A DNA stretch of 64,000 bases from Petrosia ficiformis (GCA_947044365.1 OX345639.1:4686944-4750943), one strand, 5' to 3'. Counted from the stretch's first letter, positions 1-12,153 are shown. Numbers and translations are program-made. The notes: generated by a model from the sequence alone, not told the origin.

Positions 1-1221
1 ATATATGAGCTGATAAATATATGCTAATAGCGACTCCTAAACCAGCAGGTATGGCTACCTGCCAAATGCCTTGTTGAGCACCTGAAGAGAGACAAGAGTT
101 AACACAAATTATACCAACTTTTCCAACCATAAACGTGGTTTTAAGTAAGTGCATAATACTCAGTAAGGTTATTACGTGTATACATTATAATAAGCACGTG
201 TTATTCATTAAGTACATGCATTGTAATAAGCACATAATTATTATTCATTAAGAACATGCATTATAATAAGCACATATTATTCATTAAGCACATGCATTAT
301 AATAAGCACATATTATTCATTAAACACATGCACTATAATAAGCACATATTATTCATTAAGCACATGCATTATAATAAGCACATATTATTCATTAAGCACA
401 TGCGTTATAATAAGCACATATTATTCATTAAGCACATGCATTGTAATAAGCACATAATTATTATTCATTAAGCACATGCGCATATAGACTTTACCAATTT
501 TCTGAAAAAATGCGCACACTTGTAAACCAGAGTTTACAGTATTATACAATCTATAGTGTAGACTATAGCATACAAGAGACTCAATATACTATGTAATATG
601 TACTAGAGATACCAAGGACATAATTAATGTTTTTTTATGTGGACATTCAATGCAATTTCTAATGTACAACTGCAGTCTCAACTGTGATTAGCTTTAGAAT
701 AACAAGACATGACTGTACTATTAATTAACACTGCGCTGTTACCTGTAATTACAGCAGCAGTTACCACTGTACAAATGATCATTGTTAAGAGAAATGTTCC
801 CAACAATTCTCCAATACAACCTGTTAGTACTGATTTTATCCAGTGCAACCGTGAAGGCTTATCGGTTGACAAGTTAACTGCTAATGAACTGTAGAAAATA
901 AAACAGGATTCGATTCCCATTCTCAGAGAATGAGTCTAAGTTATACCTTATATTTGATCCTTCTGTTGTGCTTTCATTTGGAGCTATTTGCTTCAAATCT
1001 TTATTAATATCCATCATCACATCCTTCTTTACTGAAATGCCTTCTCCATCTATTACAGTCACATTTACTTTACAACCTACCAGATCTCTTCTTCTTCTCA
1101 AGGGCTGTCTGCATAATATGGAGTCAGTTTCAGATGCGTAAGCGCATGGAACCTCTTCCCATTCTTCTTCATCTCCAAATCTACATACCATAGACATTTT
1201 GTAGACCAGCCCCGCCCCCAT
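1..1221 (-). CDS. Aquaglyceroporin-like channel, copy 1, 3' part cut by window edge
   Basis: A membrane channel of the MIP family, probably passing water and glycerol. Three exons are visible on the minus strand: 1221 (or 1197) to 947, 888 to 743, and 81 to 1, where the gene leaves the window. Splice sites are GT-AG and the phases match the complete neighbour at 2870-4362. Exon 1 is a hydrophilic cytoplasmic tail, longer than in the neighbour. Exon 2 holds the first membrane helix (GCIGELLGTFLLTMIIC). Exon 3 begins with the second helix (WQVAIPAGLGVAISIYLSAH) and stops just before the first NPA box, which must lie outside. The start could be the ATG at 1221 or at 1197; the sequence around 1221 resembles the neighbour's untranslated leader, so I prefer 1197. 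The family is set by similarity to the adjacent gene, which has both NPA motifs. Confidence 0.8.
238..476. repeat. 36-bp minisatellite in aquaporin copy 1 intron
   Basis: About seven head-to-tail copies of a 36 bp AT-rich unit (core cattataataagcacatatt) fill part of the intron between exons 2 and 3. The apparent open frame across it (MHYNKHILFIKH repeated) is a by-product of a unit length divisible by three. Confidence 0.9.
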
Positions 1222-2869
1222 GCACCCTGCACCCTCATATATATTATGTTTTTAGTAAGCAGTTGAGTTGTCCCCAGACTGCACCCCTTTTTGAGGTTGG
1301 GGACAAGACTATTTCCTTCATGTCTTCTCCACTAAATGTTTCATCAATTCCTCTCTGTCTTTCATACCACTAATTTTTTGCATCATTATTCACACAGAAC
1401 TAGACTTATCTAGCTATGTATTTCATATATAGCTCAAAAGACTGAACTGAGCTCAAGCATCAAACATTATATTTATATCAGAGAGCAGGCTATACATTTG
1501 CTAATACCTATGTACATGTGGCGTAATAGTGTTATTACTGAAACAAAAACTATGTTTACGACAATTTCAATCAAATTGAAAAACTTTTACAATCACATTA
1601 TAACTACATAATTATAAACTTTTCACTGAGTTATCGAATGATAATCTTGTAACATAAAAAGAATTGTGTAAATATCTGATATCATAATATAAACACAGAC
1701 TGTATAAAATCCACATTTCAGTAAACATTATGATTGTAATACAGAATTTGACTGATCAGCTTAATTGTGACATATACAGTACCACGTTTATTTATTTATA
1801 CATACGTATTTCTTAAATACATTAACTTTAACTAATATTACTTTGATAATAATTATACATAGTTATATATATAATTCTGTAGAACAGAACTAGGTATTTA
1901 AACTATAACTAAACTAAAATTAATGATTATGTTCTACAACACTAAAGCGTTGTTATAGATACGAACATATATTCTCACATATACAAACCTATGGAGCACA
2001 TTGTTTGTATTCTACAGGAGCAACTTCTTTCACAAGACATGCATATATATGAATCCAAGAGCCCATGAAAGTTTTTTTCATGGGCTCCTGATGAACTTCA
2101 TGATCATTATGTATGTACCAACTAAAAAGAAAAGAGAGGATGCAGGCATATGATCATGATTACTTATAATAACATTTAAGCACAGACATCTAACTATGTA
2201 TACAGACATTTGAATTATAGTAAATTAGTAATTCTCATAACATACACAGGTGGTATCAAATTACCAATTTAAAATTAATTTGTCAGGAAAATGAATCAAC
2301 AATAATTTAGTTTCAGGGTAGTCTTGTCCCCCAACCTCTCACATAGTGGGTGTGGCTGTGGACGAGACTAGTCTCAGGCCTAGGAGTATCATGATATTAT
2401 TGAAAGTCATGTAACAACTAACTGAGGATTAATAAATAAATTCATTCATTTTACAGTGATACATATATACCCAAGTCTCATCAATATAGGACAATAATAT
2501 CAATAATAATTATGTTTTACATTGTATATTTACAGTAAGGTAGAGGAGAAACTAGTATATGTAAAATATATGATTCTCCTTGTCTTCCTGAGTCAGAAAC
2601 TATGTTTGTCCTGGAGGTTTTGGTGATGCCAAAGACTAAAGATCAATGAAAATAATTATATTTGTGTATTTCTTAACAATTTTATTATAATAATTTTCAT
2701 AACTTCAAATATAAAACGTTAGCAGAGAAATAAATAATTGTTAATTATAATGAAAGCACAAAATACTAAAATTCCACATGTAATAACTAAATGAACACAC
2801 AAACAGTCTGTGTGATATAATTACATATATATATATATATATATATATACTTATTGAATGTCAGCTGTT
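1222..2869. other. Intergenic region between the two aquaporin genes
   Basis: No gene is visible. It must hold the promoter of copy 1 and the 3' region of copy 2. There is a (TA)n run at about 2826-2849 next to the copy 2 stop. Related short blocks containing ttgtccccagactgc or its complement lie near 1268-1310 and 2318-2372; similar words end the inverted-repeat element at 25.9-26.4 kb, so these may be decayed pieces of that family. Confidence 0.6.
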
Positions 2870-4362
2870 TTATTTCTTTAAAGCAGTTAATTTTCGAACA
2901 CCAAGCAAGACCAAATCATTTAGTGCTCCTCCTGCTAGCCCTCCAACTAGGGGACCTATAATATAAGCCCAAAAACCATATCGAGGTCCAGGTATTGCAA
3001 TTTTTCCCCAACCAGCCATAGCTGCAAATAGTCTGGGTCCAAAATCTCTTGCAGGATTGAGTCCTGCTTGAGTAAGAGGGCCATATAAACTAATAAGACT
3101 GGCAACTGTCAAACCCACAATAATCGGAATAATACCCTTGTTATTGTTGATGGTTGTATTATCAGGATGTGTGATACTGAAGATCACAAACACAAGAATT
3201 GCTGTTCCCCATGCTTCAACTAGTAGTGCCTCTGGTAATGAGATAATACTTTCATTCGATTGGGGAGGATCATAAACTGCTGGATTAGGAAAATATTCTC
3301 CAAATACCATACCTGAGCGTTCACTCCCATCCTCCCCTCTGGTTATGTTACGTTCAGTTTCAAAGTTACTGATAGCATCATGATAGAAAACAAATAACAT
3401 TATACCTGCACAAAATCCACCAAATACTTGTGCAATAATGTACGGTATTGCTTTAGACCAATGAAACTGTTTCCATCGAATAACAGCAAATGCTAAGGTT
3501 ACTGCAGGATTGAGATGAGCTTCAGATATATGAGCAGATATGTATATACTAAAAGCTAGTCCTAAACCAGCAGTTACAGCTACCTGCCAAGTGCCTTCTT
3601 GAGCACCTGAAGAAAAAGGAGTATATGTATCATAATTGAACTATATAAGATATACACTAAGTGTAGTGTTGTGCAACAATATCTAGTTAAAGTTTATACA
3701 ATATGGTGGTTTCTCCAATTTTAGTTTAACTAAAATATTATTATATAGGCTTACTAAAAGGGTTTTAGTTTTAGTTAACTAACTAAAAGTGTCTATTATT
3801 GTCCATTTTTCATTTTAGTTGTTGCTGCAGACCTGTAGTTTAGTTTAGTGATACCAAAAGTAGTAGTTGCAAATTGCAATGCCTTATCACTAAAAGGGGT
3901 TTTAGTTATTAGTAAGAACAACACTAATAATTATAATGACTAATAAATGTTTTTATGTGAACACTCAATGTGATACCTATCGCCTAACTATGATTTAGAT
4001 TTTGAAATGATAAAACAAAGATGATTTCACTCCACTGTTACCTGAGATTGCTGCAGTAGCTACTGCTGTAGTAATGAATGTTGTAAAGAGAAAAGTTCCC
4101 AGTAGTTCTCCAATACAGCCTGCTAGTATGGTTTTAAACCTTTGCAACTTTGTGGGTGAAGGTGTTTTTGTTGACAAGTGAACTGTTACTGAACTGAGGA
4201 AATAAAACATATGTAAGTCCCATAATTTATCAAAAACTCTTGGAAACGAGCTTACCTTTTGTTCAGATCTTCTATTCTATCAATTTCTGTAGCTATTTGC
4301 TTCATTTCCTCTATCTCTACACATGTAGTGGTGTTCTCTACTGAACTACTTTCTCTATCCAT
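2870..4362 (-). CDS. Aquaglyceroporin-like channel, copy 2 (complete)
   Basis: A MIP-family channel predicted to carry water, glycerol or other small neutral solutes across a membrane. Exons on the minus strand are 4362-4256, 4193-4042 and 3606-2870 (331 residues, in frame). Exon 1 is a short acidic N-tail; exon 2 holds helix 1; exon 3 holds the rest. Both pore boxes are present: AHLNPAVTLAF in the first half and GLNPARDFGPR in the second. The Asp directly after NPAR is the classic mark of aquaglyceroporins as opposed to strict water channels. The protein ends with a final helix and a short basic tail. It is the downstream member of a tandem pair and lies head-to-head with the RFWD3-like gene, with 176 bp between start codons. 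The exact substrate cannot be read from sequence alone. Confidence 0.93.
3690..3915 (+). repeat. Dispersed GTTA-rich element, copy 1
   Basis: About 225 bp built from variations of ttttagttaactaactaaaa, with a recognisable core 'gcttactaaaagggttttag'. It sits in the intron between aquaporin exons 2 and 3. Further copies lie at about 12330, 19180, 26353 and 56390 in both orientations. Confidence 0.8.
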
Positions 4363-4538
4363 TACGGATTATAGTCATTAGTCAACTGCAGAAGAGCAGA
4401 AAACTTGCCTTTTTTTATATTCATAGCCAGCCACGCCCTCATGCATCTCCGCCGGCCTGCGCCCCCTTAGGATATTGACTAATTTGGGTTTGTCACTGGA
4501 TCGCCGTGGATCGACCACTGGTACATTTTAGAACAGGA
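4363..4538. promoter_or_regulatory. Shared divergent promoter, aquaporin copy 2 / RFWD3-like gene
   Basis: Only 176 bp separate the two opposed start codons. The segment is locally GC-richer (gccggcctgcgcccc near 4450) than its surroundings, so one bidirectional promoter is likely. No TATA box is evident. Confidence 0.55.
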
Positions 4539-7500
4539 ATGGACACCATGGCAACAGAGGAACAGACAGAGAACGAGGAGGAGGAAGATGATGAAGAAGA
4601 GAGGGAGACATTAGTCGAAAGAGATGTTGATATACCAAACCATCACATAGTAAATCAATCAGAACCAGCTATTGTACAGCAGACCCCACAACTTCCAAAT
4701 TTAGCATTAGCAGCCTTACAGCGAATGAGTGCAAACTCATGCGATGACTCACCAGATGATTTCAGACCATTGAAGAAAAGAAAGAGACATGATACAAAAA
4801 AATTAACTAACAACAATGAAGACATAGAAGATAATGAAGTTAGTATGTATATAATCTGATGTAATGTACAATTGTAATGGACTATTAGTGGATAATTGGT
4901 GGATATTGGATGATTAGTGTAATGGTAAACTAATTGATGATCATATCTACCTCATAATTACATTAATTACTTAATTAATTAATTATTGTCTACGCCCTTA
5001 ATTAATTAATATCCTTATAGTACATGTTCAAATTATTAGGGTCAGACCTGTTCCATATGTTTTGAGCCGTGGTCTAATTCAGGAAATCATCGGATATCTT
5101 CACTAAAATGTGGACATTTGTTTGGTTACAGGTAAACACACTTAATATTACTATTTTTTGTTGGACCAATGAGACGTGCATGTAGATGTTGTAACCATGG
5201 TAACTCATATGCACTGTTGAATGAGTCATTATAAACATGTAATTCAGTCATCAGTTGTTATTAGGTGCCACACCTTAGCAGTGAATAAGCAAAAGATATC
5301 TGTAGACAAATCAGGAGTAGACGAAACTTAACTGCAATAAACAACCTTAGCAACAGTAGTTGAAATCACCTTAGCAACAGTAGTCGGCTTTGTATAATAC
5401 ATCCACACACACACACACACACACACACACCCTCTTGTTCATTTCATTATTGATTTCAATTATAAACATTATCCTTATTGTTAAACCAGTGTGTTTCCCA
5501 GGATAAATATTAAGAGTTGAGGAGTATGTGCATCAAAGGTACATGATGTTTGGTCAACATTGTTCAATCAGTATTGTAAAGTAGTGCCTTTCAGCATAAA
5601 ATTTAAATAAATGATGTGGGAACAAGACTAAAGTGTACGGGAGTTCCATGCTATCACCCTTTGGGGGAAGTACAGATTAAACTATATACAACAGTATATA
5701 CATACATACACAATCTAATTAGCTATTATAAAGTACATTAATTCATTATACACAGTTGTATTGAGAAATGGTTGAAAGGTCAAGATGGACGATGTCCCCA
5801 GTGTAATTGCAAGGCTAAGAAGAATGATATAAGAGTTATTTTTGCTAAGTCAATCAGTGTAGTGGATACAACAGAGAGAGACAGGGCTTTGAAAGTAAAA
5901 TATAATGTATAATTATTTGAACTACATACCTTTAATACTGCTATGTGAAACTAAGTTACAAATCTACGATAATGAAAAATGGCTAATAATGGGCACTTTT
6001 TAGAACATTTTAGCAAGCCTAAAATTATTTGATAACTAGCTTATCACAGTATAATGCTAATATCATTGTGTATCATTTCTTTCGTCTCTTCTTTCATAAA
6101 TTCCTCTCCGTCCTTCATTCTTTCCTACTTTTTGTCATCATCTTTCACTCTCTCCAACAGGAACTAGAAGAAGAGAAATTATCACGTATATTAGCTCAAA
6201 AGGCTGAAGCTCAAGCAATTCTACAATACCAACTAGCAAAGACTGAATGTGATAGACTAAAGCGACAACTTGATGAAGTCAAAAAACAGTTGAGTAGAAG
6301 TCATATTACAAATTTACAATCGCCATGGTTACAAAATTATATTAATTCTGATACCATGGTTACAACATTGGAACATTACATGTTAAATTTGATGACCATT
6401 GCCTTTCGCAATTAATTACCTCATATATTATGTAGATTGGAGGTTTATACATCCTCAAATGGACATCCTGTAGAACAAGTTCACAAATCTGGTATGACCA
6501 CATCCATGTCCCATCCTCATTCATCTTCTGATGGTGGCCGCTTTAATTTCATTAAAAAAATTAACATATCGGTAAGTCACATTATGTTCATGGATTAGTC
6601 ACATGAATTGTATTTTAATGATGTACTTGATTGTCTTTGATATGACAGAATGGAAGAGCTAGAGTAATGGCTAATGATCCAATTCTTGGTATGCTTGTTG
6701 CTTCAAAGCCATCTTCTAATCAGCTGTTTCCAGGATGGGGTTTAACAAAGGTAATATATCATAATACTGTATTCTACAAATAACATTTTTAACCCTTGCC
6801 CGTATAGGTGGAGCAGAGGGTTACTGTAATCATTAATAGTGTATTTTTTTTAAAAAGTGTTTAAATTTCAATTCTTTTTATATTTCAAGTGGTATCTCCT
6901 GGGTTCATCTAGTACCATTCTAGATCTAGTTTTGCTTATCATTGCATAGTACGATTTTGCCTACTCACTAAGCCTTTGTTTCAGGAAGATGACTTGCGCT
7001 CTCTCCCTCTTGAATAAAAAAATATTTTAAATAAGTTGAAATATGATCTCATTGTAAAGAAAGGGATTAGCTTAAACTACTTGCAATTCATTAAACATTT
7101 TAATTTTATGATAGAGAAGTTGGTTAGGATTAACCATCCTATAGGTGTTATTTGAGCAATGAAGTTCATAGAAAAACAGACACTGGAGGCAGTGGTTAGA
7201 CCTTGGGCCTCCTGGTCGAATGGTCAGTGGTTCAAGTTCAGCTATGGTCATGTTGTTTCCTGGAAAAAGAGTGTCTGTTTTTCTATGGACTTCATTGCTC
7301 AATTTAATTTTAGGTTAGTCTTATGGATCTTAAACCGAGTGAATTTGTAAGAATACATGAGAATTGTATTCGAGATGTTCATTTTAGTCCTCGAGGAGAT
7401 GGACTTACTGTAACAGCAGGAATGGATAAAACTATGAAACTGACTAGTATGCATAGTAATAATGTAGTACAAAGGTAATAAATAATTAATTATAAACATA

Positions 7501-8175
7501 ATTAAATCAATTATTTATGATTTACCGGTTATTTAATTAATTAACTTAATAATTAATTGATGGTTAGTTAATGAAGCAGACAAGAATAATTAATTAAATA
7601 ACTGGTAAATCATAAATAATTGATTTATAATTAATGAATAATTATTATAATTAATCTAATGAATATTTAATTAACTTTAGTTATAGTCTTCCTGTACCTG
7701 CCTGGGCTTGTTGTTGGAATGAAGATGATAATAATTACGTATATTGTGGTTTATCTAATGGAAACTTTATGACCTTTGACCTTCGGCAGACAGCAGGACA
7801 TGTAAAAATGCTACAAAGACCTGATAACCACAATCACATACCAGTAACCTCACTTACTTATGTACCATTGTGTCATGCTTCTTCTCTCAAGTAAGAGAAA
7901 CTACATCACCTCTCTGTCACCGTAATCATCTCTCTCTCTCTTTCTCTAGTTGTAGTGGAGTCCTCATGGGTACGTTAGATGGAGCTGTGTTTTGGGAGTC
8001 AGAGAGGGATGTATTCATACCTCATCTTCTTGAACCATTATCTGGTACATTCCACTAATAGTACACTACATTCATATTTTGTGTAGCTGTGTGTATGTGT
8101 GGGGGATTTGTTGTACTTGTATGTATGTGTTCTTTTGTGGACACCTACTGTGTTGTACACATGTCCTTTTGTATG

Positions 8176-8206
<31 letters not shown>

Positions 8207-9274
8207 CTATGTATGTATGTATGTATGTATGTATGTAGTCTATAATAATGTGTGTATGCATGTATAATTATGTGTGTATGTATGTATTATGTTATATGTA
8301 TACATGTATAATTACATGTCATGTACATTAATTAAATTATAATTATATAGGTTCGTGTACATGTCTTTCATTTGATACAAGTACTAGACACTGTCTAGCA
8401 TCATTCAGACCTTCAAACAGAACTCCACAAACTAAACACATCAGACACATAGTGTGTGAATTGAACTAATGTATTAACATATTGTATGATACATCATCCC
8501 ATTTCTACTAGGGTTGGGTGATGTTTTGTGATTATTGCCTAAGGGTGACTCGTGATTATTGCAACTACTCATTGATACTGAATATGACAGTAAAATTAAC
8601 AAATTTAGGATAATCTGATCCTTGTTTTGAGAGCATATAGATCAAGATTATTATTTTTAACTGGATAATTATATTATAACTTTTGCTATTATGATAGACC
8701 AATATTACAATGCATTGAATTATTGCTCAATCCCTCCTCTTCTTCACTTTAGGTTTGTGAGCTTTGTAATACTCCTATTAATGAACCGTTCACATGTCAT
8801 CCAGTTCATGAGTTTACTGGTGGCTCTGTATATAGATTATTATCTCGTTCTTTATTATTTCAAAGACCAGAAAGTTCAGGAAGATTACTAGTAGCATATG
8901 GAGATGAAGCATCTAAATCTGTAAGACTACCTGTAACATCCTCCATCACATTCCACTATCACATGTTCCACTATCACATGTTCCACTATCACGTATTCCA
9001 CTATCACATATTCCACTATCACATGTTCCACTATCACATATTCCACTACATGTATCACGTATTCCACTATCACATATTACCAAGTCCATTATCACATATT
9101 TCACCACACTTTCTCACCCAGACTCAAATATGTGACGTTTCTACGACTAGTAAACTTCAAAAACTTGAAACAGATTCTGAACCCTGTTTAGATATATCGT
9201 TAGTGGAAGGGGGAACAACCTCTTTACTCACTCTACTTACTGAATCAAAACTCCATTTTTATCAATGGCAATAA
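4539..9274 (+). CDS. RFWD3: RFWD3-like RING and WD-repeat E3 ubiquitin ligase
   Basis: In vertebrates RFWD3 ubiquitinates RPA and RAD51 at stalled forks and crosslink repair sites. Eleven exons: 4539-4838, 5040-5131, 5756-5894, 6161-6288, 6436-6571, 6649-6750, 7314-7474, 7681-7890, 7950-8044, 8351-8451, 8753-8920 and a twelfth terminal piece 9122-9274 (twelve in all; 594 residues). Order: acidic Ser/Glu-rich N-tail; RING finger in exons 2-3 ([27 protein letters not shown]); a coiled coil ([20 protein letters not shown]); then a WD-like propeller ([52 protein letters not shown]) ending SKLHFYQWQ, close to the vertebrate C-terminus. The spacing of C-x2-C, CGH and CPxC matches RFWD3 well. The donor of exon 4 (CA/GTTGAGT) was chosen by phase and is the weakest junction. 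The start is the first ATG after the divergent promoter. Confidence 0.9.
7154..7301. repeat. Fold-back element with tRNA-like core in RFWD3 intron 6
   Basis: Arms of about 31 bp (7154-7184 and 7271-7301) are near-perfect inverted copies (gcaatgaagttcatagaaaa). Between them lies a tRNA-like stretch with a B-box-like word ggttcaagttc near 7229. It ends 12 bp before the acceptor of exon 7, so the hairpin could sit on the branch point region. Confidence 0.75.
7504..7626. repeat. Long inverted repeat in RFWD3 intron 7
   Basis: Two arms of roughly 38 bp, 7504-7543 and 7588-7626, pair almost perfectly (atttatgatttaccggttat against its complement). It nearly fills the intron between exons 7 and 8. 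Confidence 0.85.
8165..8242. repeat. (GTAT)n microsatellite, RFWD3 intron 9
   Basis: Simple tetranucleotide run interrupted once, inside the intron after the exon ending at 8044. Confidence 0.9.
8945..9090. repeat. 15-bp tandem array, last RFWD3 intron
   Basis: About nine copies of ttccactatcacatg with small changes. It lies between the exons ending at 8920 and starting at 9122. Confidence 0.9.
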
Positions 9275-10190
9275 TAACTTTATGCCCTTCAAAAGGGACT
9301 TCGATAAAATAATTTATTTGTATATTATATCTATCTAACCAAGTAAAGTAATTCAATATAACCTACCAAATAATGTAACTACTACTATACAGTTACATCA
9401 CCTCTAATCAATGTACAGTGACGTCACCTCTAGTGAATGTACAGTGAAGTCACCTCTAGTGAATGTACAGTGAAGTCACCTCTAGCGAATGTACAGTGAG
9501 GTCACCTCTAGTGAATGTACAGTGAGGTCACCTCTAGCGAATGTACAGTGAGGTCACCTCTAGCGAATGTACAGTGAGGTCACCTCTAGTGACTGTACTG
9601 TGAGGAACACCTAATCAATGAAGTCACTTCTAGTGACTGTACAGTGAGGTCACCTCTAATCAATGTATGTATGTATGTGAGTGAGGTTACCTCTAGTGAC
9701 TGTACAGTGAGGTCACCTCTAGTGACTGTACAGTGAGGAACACCTCTAATCAATGTATAATGAGGTCATCTATAATCAATGTACAGTGAAGTCACCTCTA
9801 GTGACTGTACAGTGAAGTCACCTCTAGTGAATGTACAGTGAAGTCACCTCTAGTGACTGTACAGTGAGGTCACCTCTAGTCAATGTACGGTGAAGTCACC
9901 TCCAGTGACTATACGATGAGGTCACCTCTACATTAGTATTAACTCTTTGTTAATTGGCTCAAGATGTATTCCCAATGGCACACACACTAATCATTGTTGC
10001 GCCAAAATGTATCAAAACCTCTGGTTTAGACATAGCTTTTTTTAATGATAAAACCAAAACATTGAATACTCAATAAAAAAATCAACTCTTGTCCATTTAG
10101 ACAAAGTAGAGGGTTAATGTTAATCCTTTTAATTAATTTTAATGATAGGAATACACTTTTAATAATTGTTTCTCAAACACCTAATGCCAA
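9275..10190. repeat. Intergenic region dominated by a roughly 26-bp minisatellite
   Basis: From about 9395 to 9930 there are some twenty copies of a unit with core tgtacagtgaggtcacctct, lightly diverged and mixed in phase. The rest of the gap between the convergent RFWD3-like and GST genes holds no visible gene. Many copies contain the half-palindrome tgaggtca/gaggtcacctc. Confidence 0.85.
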
Positions 10191-10907
10191 TCATTTCCAA
10201 TCCAGTACTTGTGCAACATTCTGTGCATAGTCATCACCTGGTAATGGATAATGGAGACCCTTTTTGTAAAACTCTTTCATTGATGGGCGCTCGAGCATAC
10301 GTACACGAAAGGCTTTCAAAAGAGGATACCCCTCCAATTGAGCTGGAATAATTTCATTAATGTATTCTAATATTTCTAGTAAGATGAGATCAACATATGA
10401 GATGTGATCTCCTAATATGAATCCAGTGGACTTTCCACCATTATTGGTCTTTAGGAAATTCTCTGATGGTGACAGATAACGAGATACCATCGGTATGACT
10501 TTCTGTATGTACGATTCCTTGTCAGGCTGAAAAACATAGCCAAGGAACTTTGCAAGAAAATCTCGAAGTCCTTCAAACAGCATATCGCTATCAATAATCT
10601 CTTTATCTGTCCGTCCCTCAAGATTATATTTCCGGGCTAAGTATCGAACAATAGATCCAGATTGTATCAACTTCATGCCATCGATCTCTAATAGTGGTAT
10701 CTGTTGGAATAACAGATCTCCATTAGATCTCAACTCAGCAAGAAGCTCTTTTGTGATAATCCTTTCTTCATATTCTACTCCAGCCTCAGCTAGTATGTAA
10801 CGAATACTCTCACCTCTTCCTCTTCCTTTGAAATATGTAAGTCTATTAAAACAAATAATTATAATTTTAATAATTATAATAAACATGATTAACCTTGGTT
10901 TCGACAT
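10191..10907 (-). CDS. Glutathione S-transferase, alpha/sigma type
   Basis: A cytosolic GST that would conjugate glutathione to electrophiles. Two exons on the minus strand: 10907-10894 (ATG plus 11 bases) and 10842-10191; 221 residues, the usual length. The start is fixed because splicing out the 51-base intron restores the standard N-terminus MSKPRLTYFKGRGRGE, whose Tyr after LT is the catalytic residue of the Tyr-type classes. The thioredoxin-like half has the cis-Pro loop FQQIPLLEIDG and the glutathione-binding QSGSIVRYLARKY; the helical half has the family motif GDHISYVDLILLEILEY (hydrophobic core N-cap). The GRGRGESIRY start resembles the alpha class, but sigma cannot be excluded. Unspliced, the intron reads through without a stop, so the retained form would add 17 hydrophobic residues. 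Confidence 0.93.
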   Translation of the reverse strand: MSKPRLIMFIIIIKIIIICFNRLTYFKGRGRGESIRYILAEAGVEYEERIITKELLAELRSNGDLLFQQIPLLEIDGMKLIQSGSIVRYLARKYNLEGRTDKEIIDSDMLFEGLRDFLAKFLGYVFQPDKESYIQKVIPMVSRYLSPSENFLKTNNGGKSTGFILGDHISYVDLILLEILEYINEIIPAQLEGYPLLKAFRVRMLERPSMKEFYKKGLHYPLPGDDYAQNVAQVLDWK

Positions 10908-12118
10908 TCTGAGCCACTTCCACCCAAAATTGCAGCATGTGTAGGGAGCCCCTTTATAATTATTAATAATTATTTTACTAATAATTAATTAATTATAGGG
11001 CATTACTGTCATTACTGCACATCTTGCAGGAAAAAATTGGTATATGCTAATTTTTGAATATAGTATGTATAGATATATCAGACAGTAATATTCAGTTAGC
11101 AGAGTACTTTATAGGGTGGTCTTGATATCTAAGCTAAGCCAACATCAATCAACCAGTAGTCTTGGTGTTTTCACTACTATAAATAGTAACAAAACTACAA
11201 CTCATCCACTATTTATAGTAACAAAACTACAACCTATCCACTATTTATAGTAACAAACCACAACCCATTCACTATTTATAGTAACAAAACCACAACCCAT
11301 CCACTATTTATAGTAACAAAACCACAACCCATCCACTATTTATAGTAACAAACTACAACCCATCCACTATTTATAGTAACAAAACCACAACCCATCCACT
11401 ATTTATAGTAACAAACCACAACCCATCCACTATTTATAGTAACAAAACCACAACCCATTCACTATTTATAGTAACAAAACCACAACCCATCCACTATTTA
11501 TAGTAACAAAACCACAACCCATCCACTATTTATAGTAACAAAACCACAACCCATCCACTATTTATAGTAACAAAACTACAACTCATCCACTATTTATAGT
11601 AACAAAACTACAACCCATCCACTATTTATAGTAACAAAACCACAACCCATCCACTATTTATAGTAACAAAACCACAACCCATCCACTATTTATAGTAACA
11701 AAACCACAACCCATTCACTATTTATAGTAACAAAACCACAACCCATCCACTATTTATAGTAACAAAACCACAACCCATTCACTATTTATAGTAACAAAAC
11801 CACAACACAAAACAGCATACAGCCATGAACAACTTGACTGATGTTGCAATGACTAGTACTGTTACATAAAGGATCATTTCAGCATAGGTCCAATTTGCCA
11901 TATAGTGTATTGTGATGTATATCCATTCAGTTATCATAATTAAAATTTAATCGGATAAGAATTTTTACTGATTGATCTACTGATGAAAAAAGGGTTTTGA
12001 ACAAAAACTGAAAACAATTGCAATGAATGATGTAAGATGATGTAATGATGATGTAATGATGATGTCACTAAATAGAAAACAAAAATCATGATTAAATAAA
12101 CAATGAAGAGATATATAC

Positions 12119-12153
<35 letters not shown>

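Noticed and set aside
256..471. Open frame MHYNKHILFIKH repeated
   Set aside because: 36 bp minisatellite in an aquaporin intron, opposite strand.
7870..8058. Reading through the donor at 7890 as one exon to 8058
   Set aside because: The spliced form (exon to 7890, next from 7950) restores the RFWD3-like propeller sequence; the read-through frame does not.
11165..11805. CRISPR-like regular repeats
   Set aside because: Units are directly abutting with no unique spacers; a minisatellite in an animal genome.
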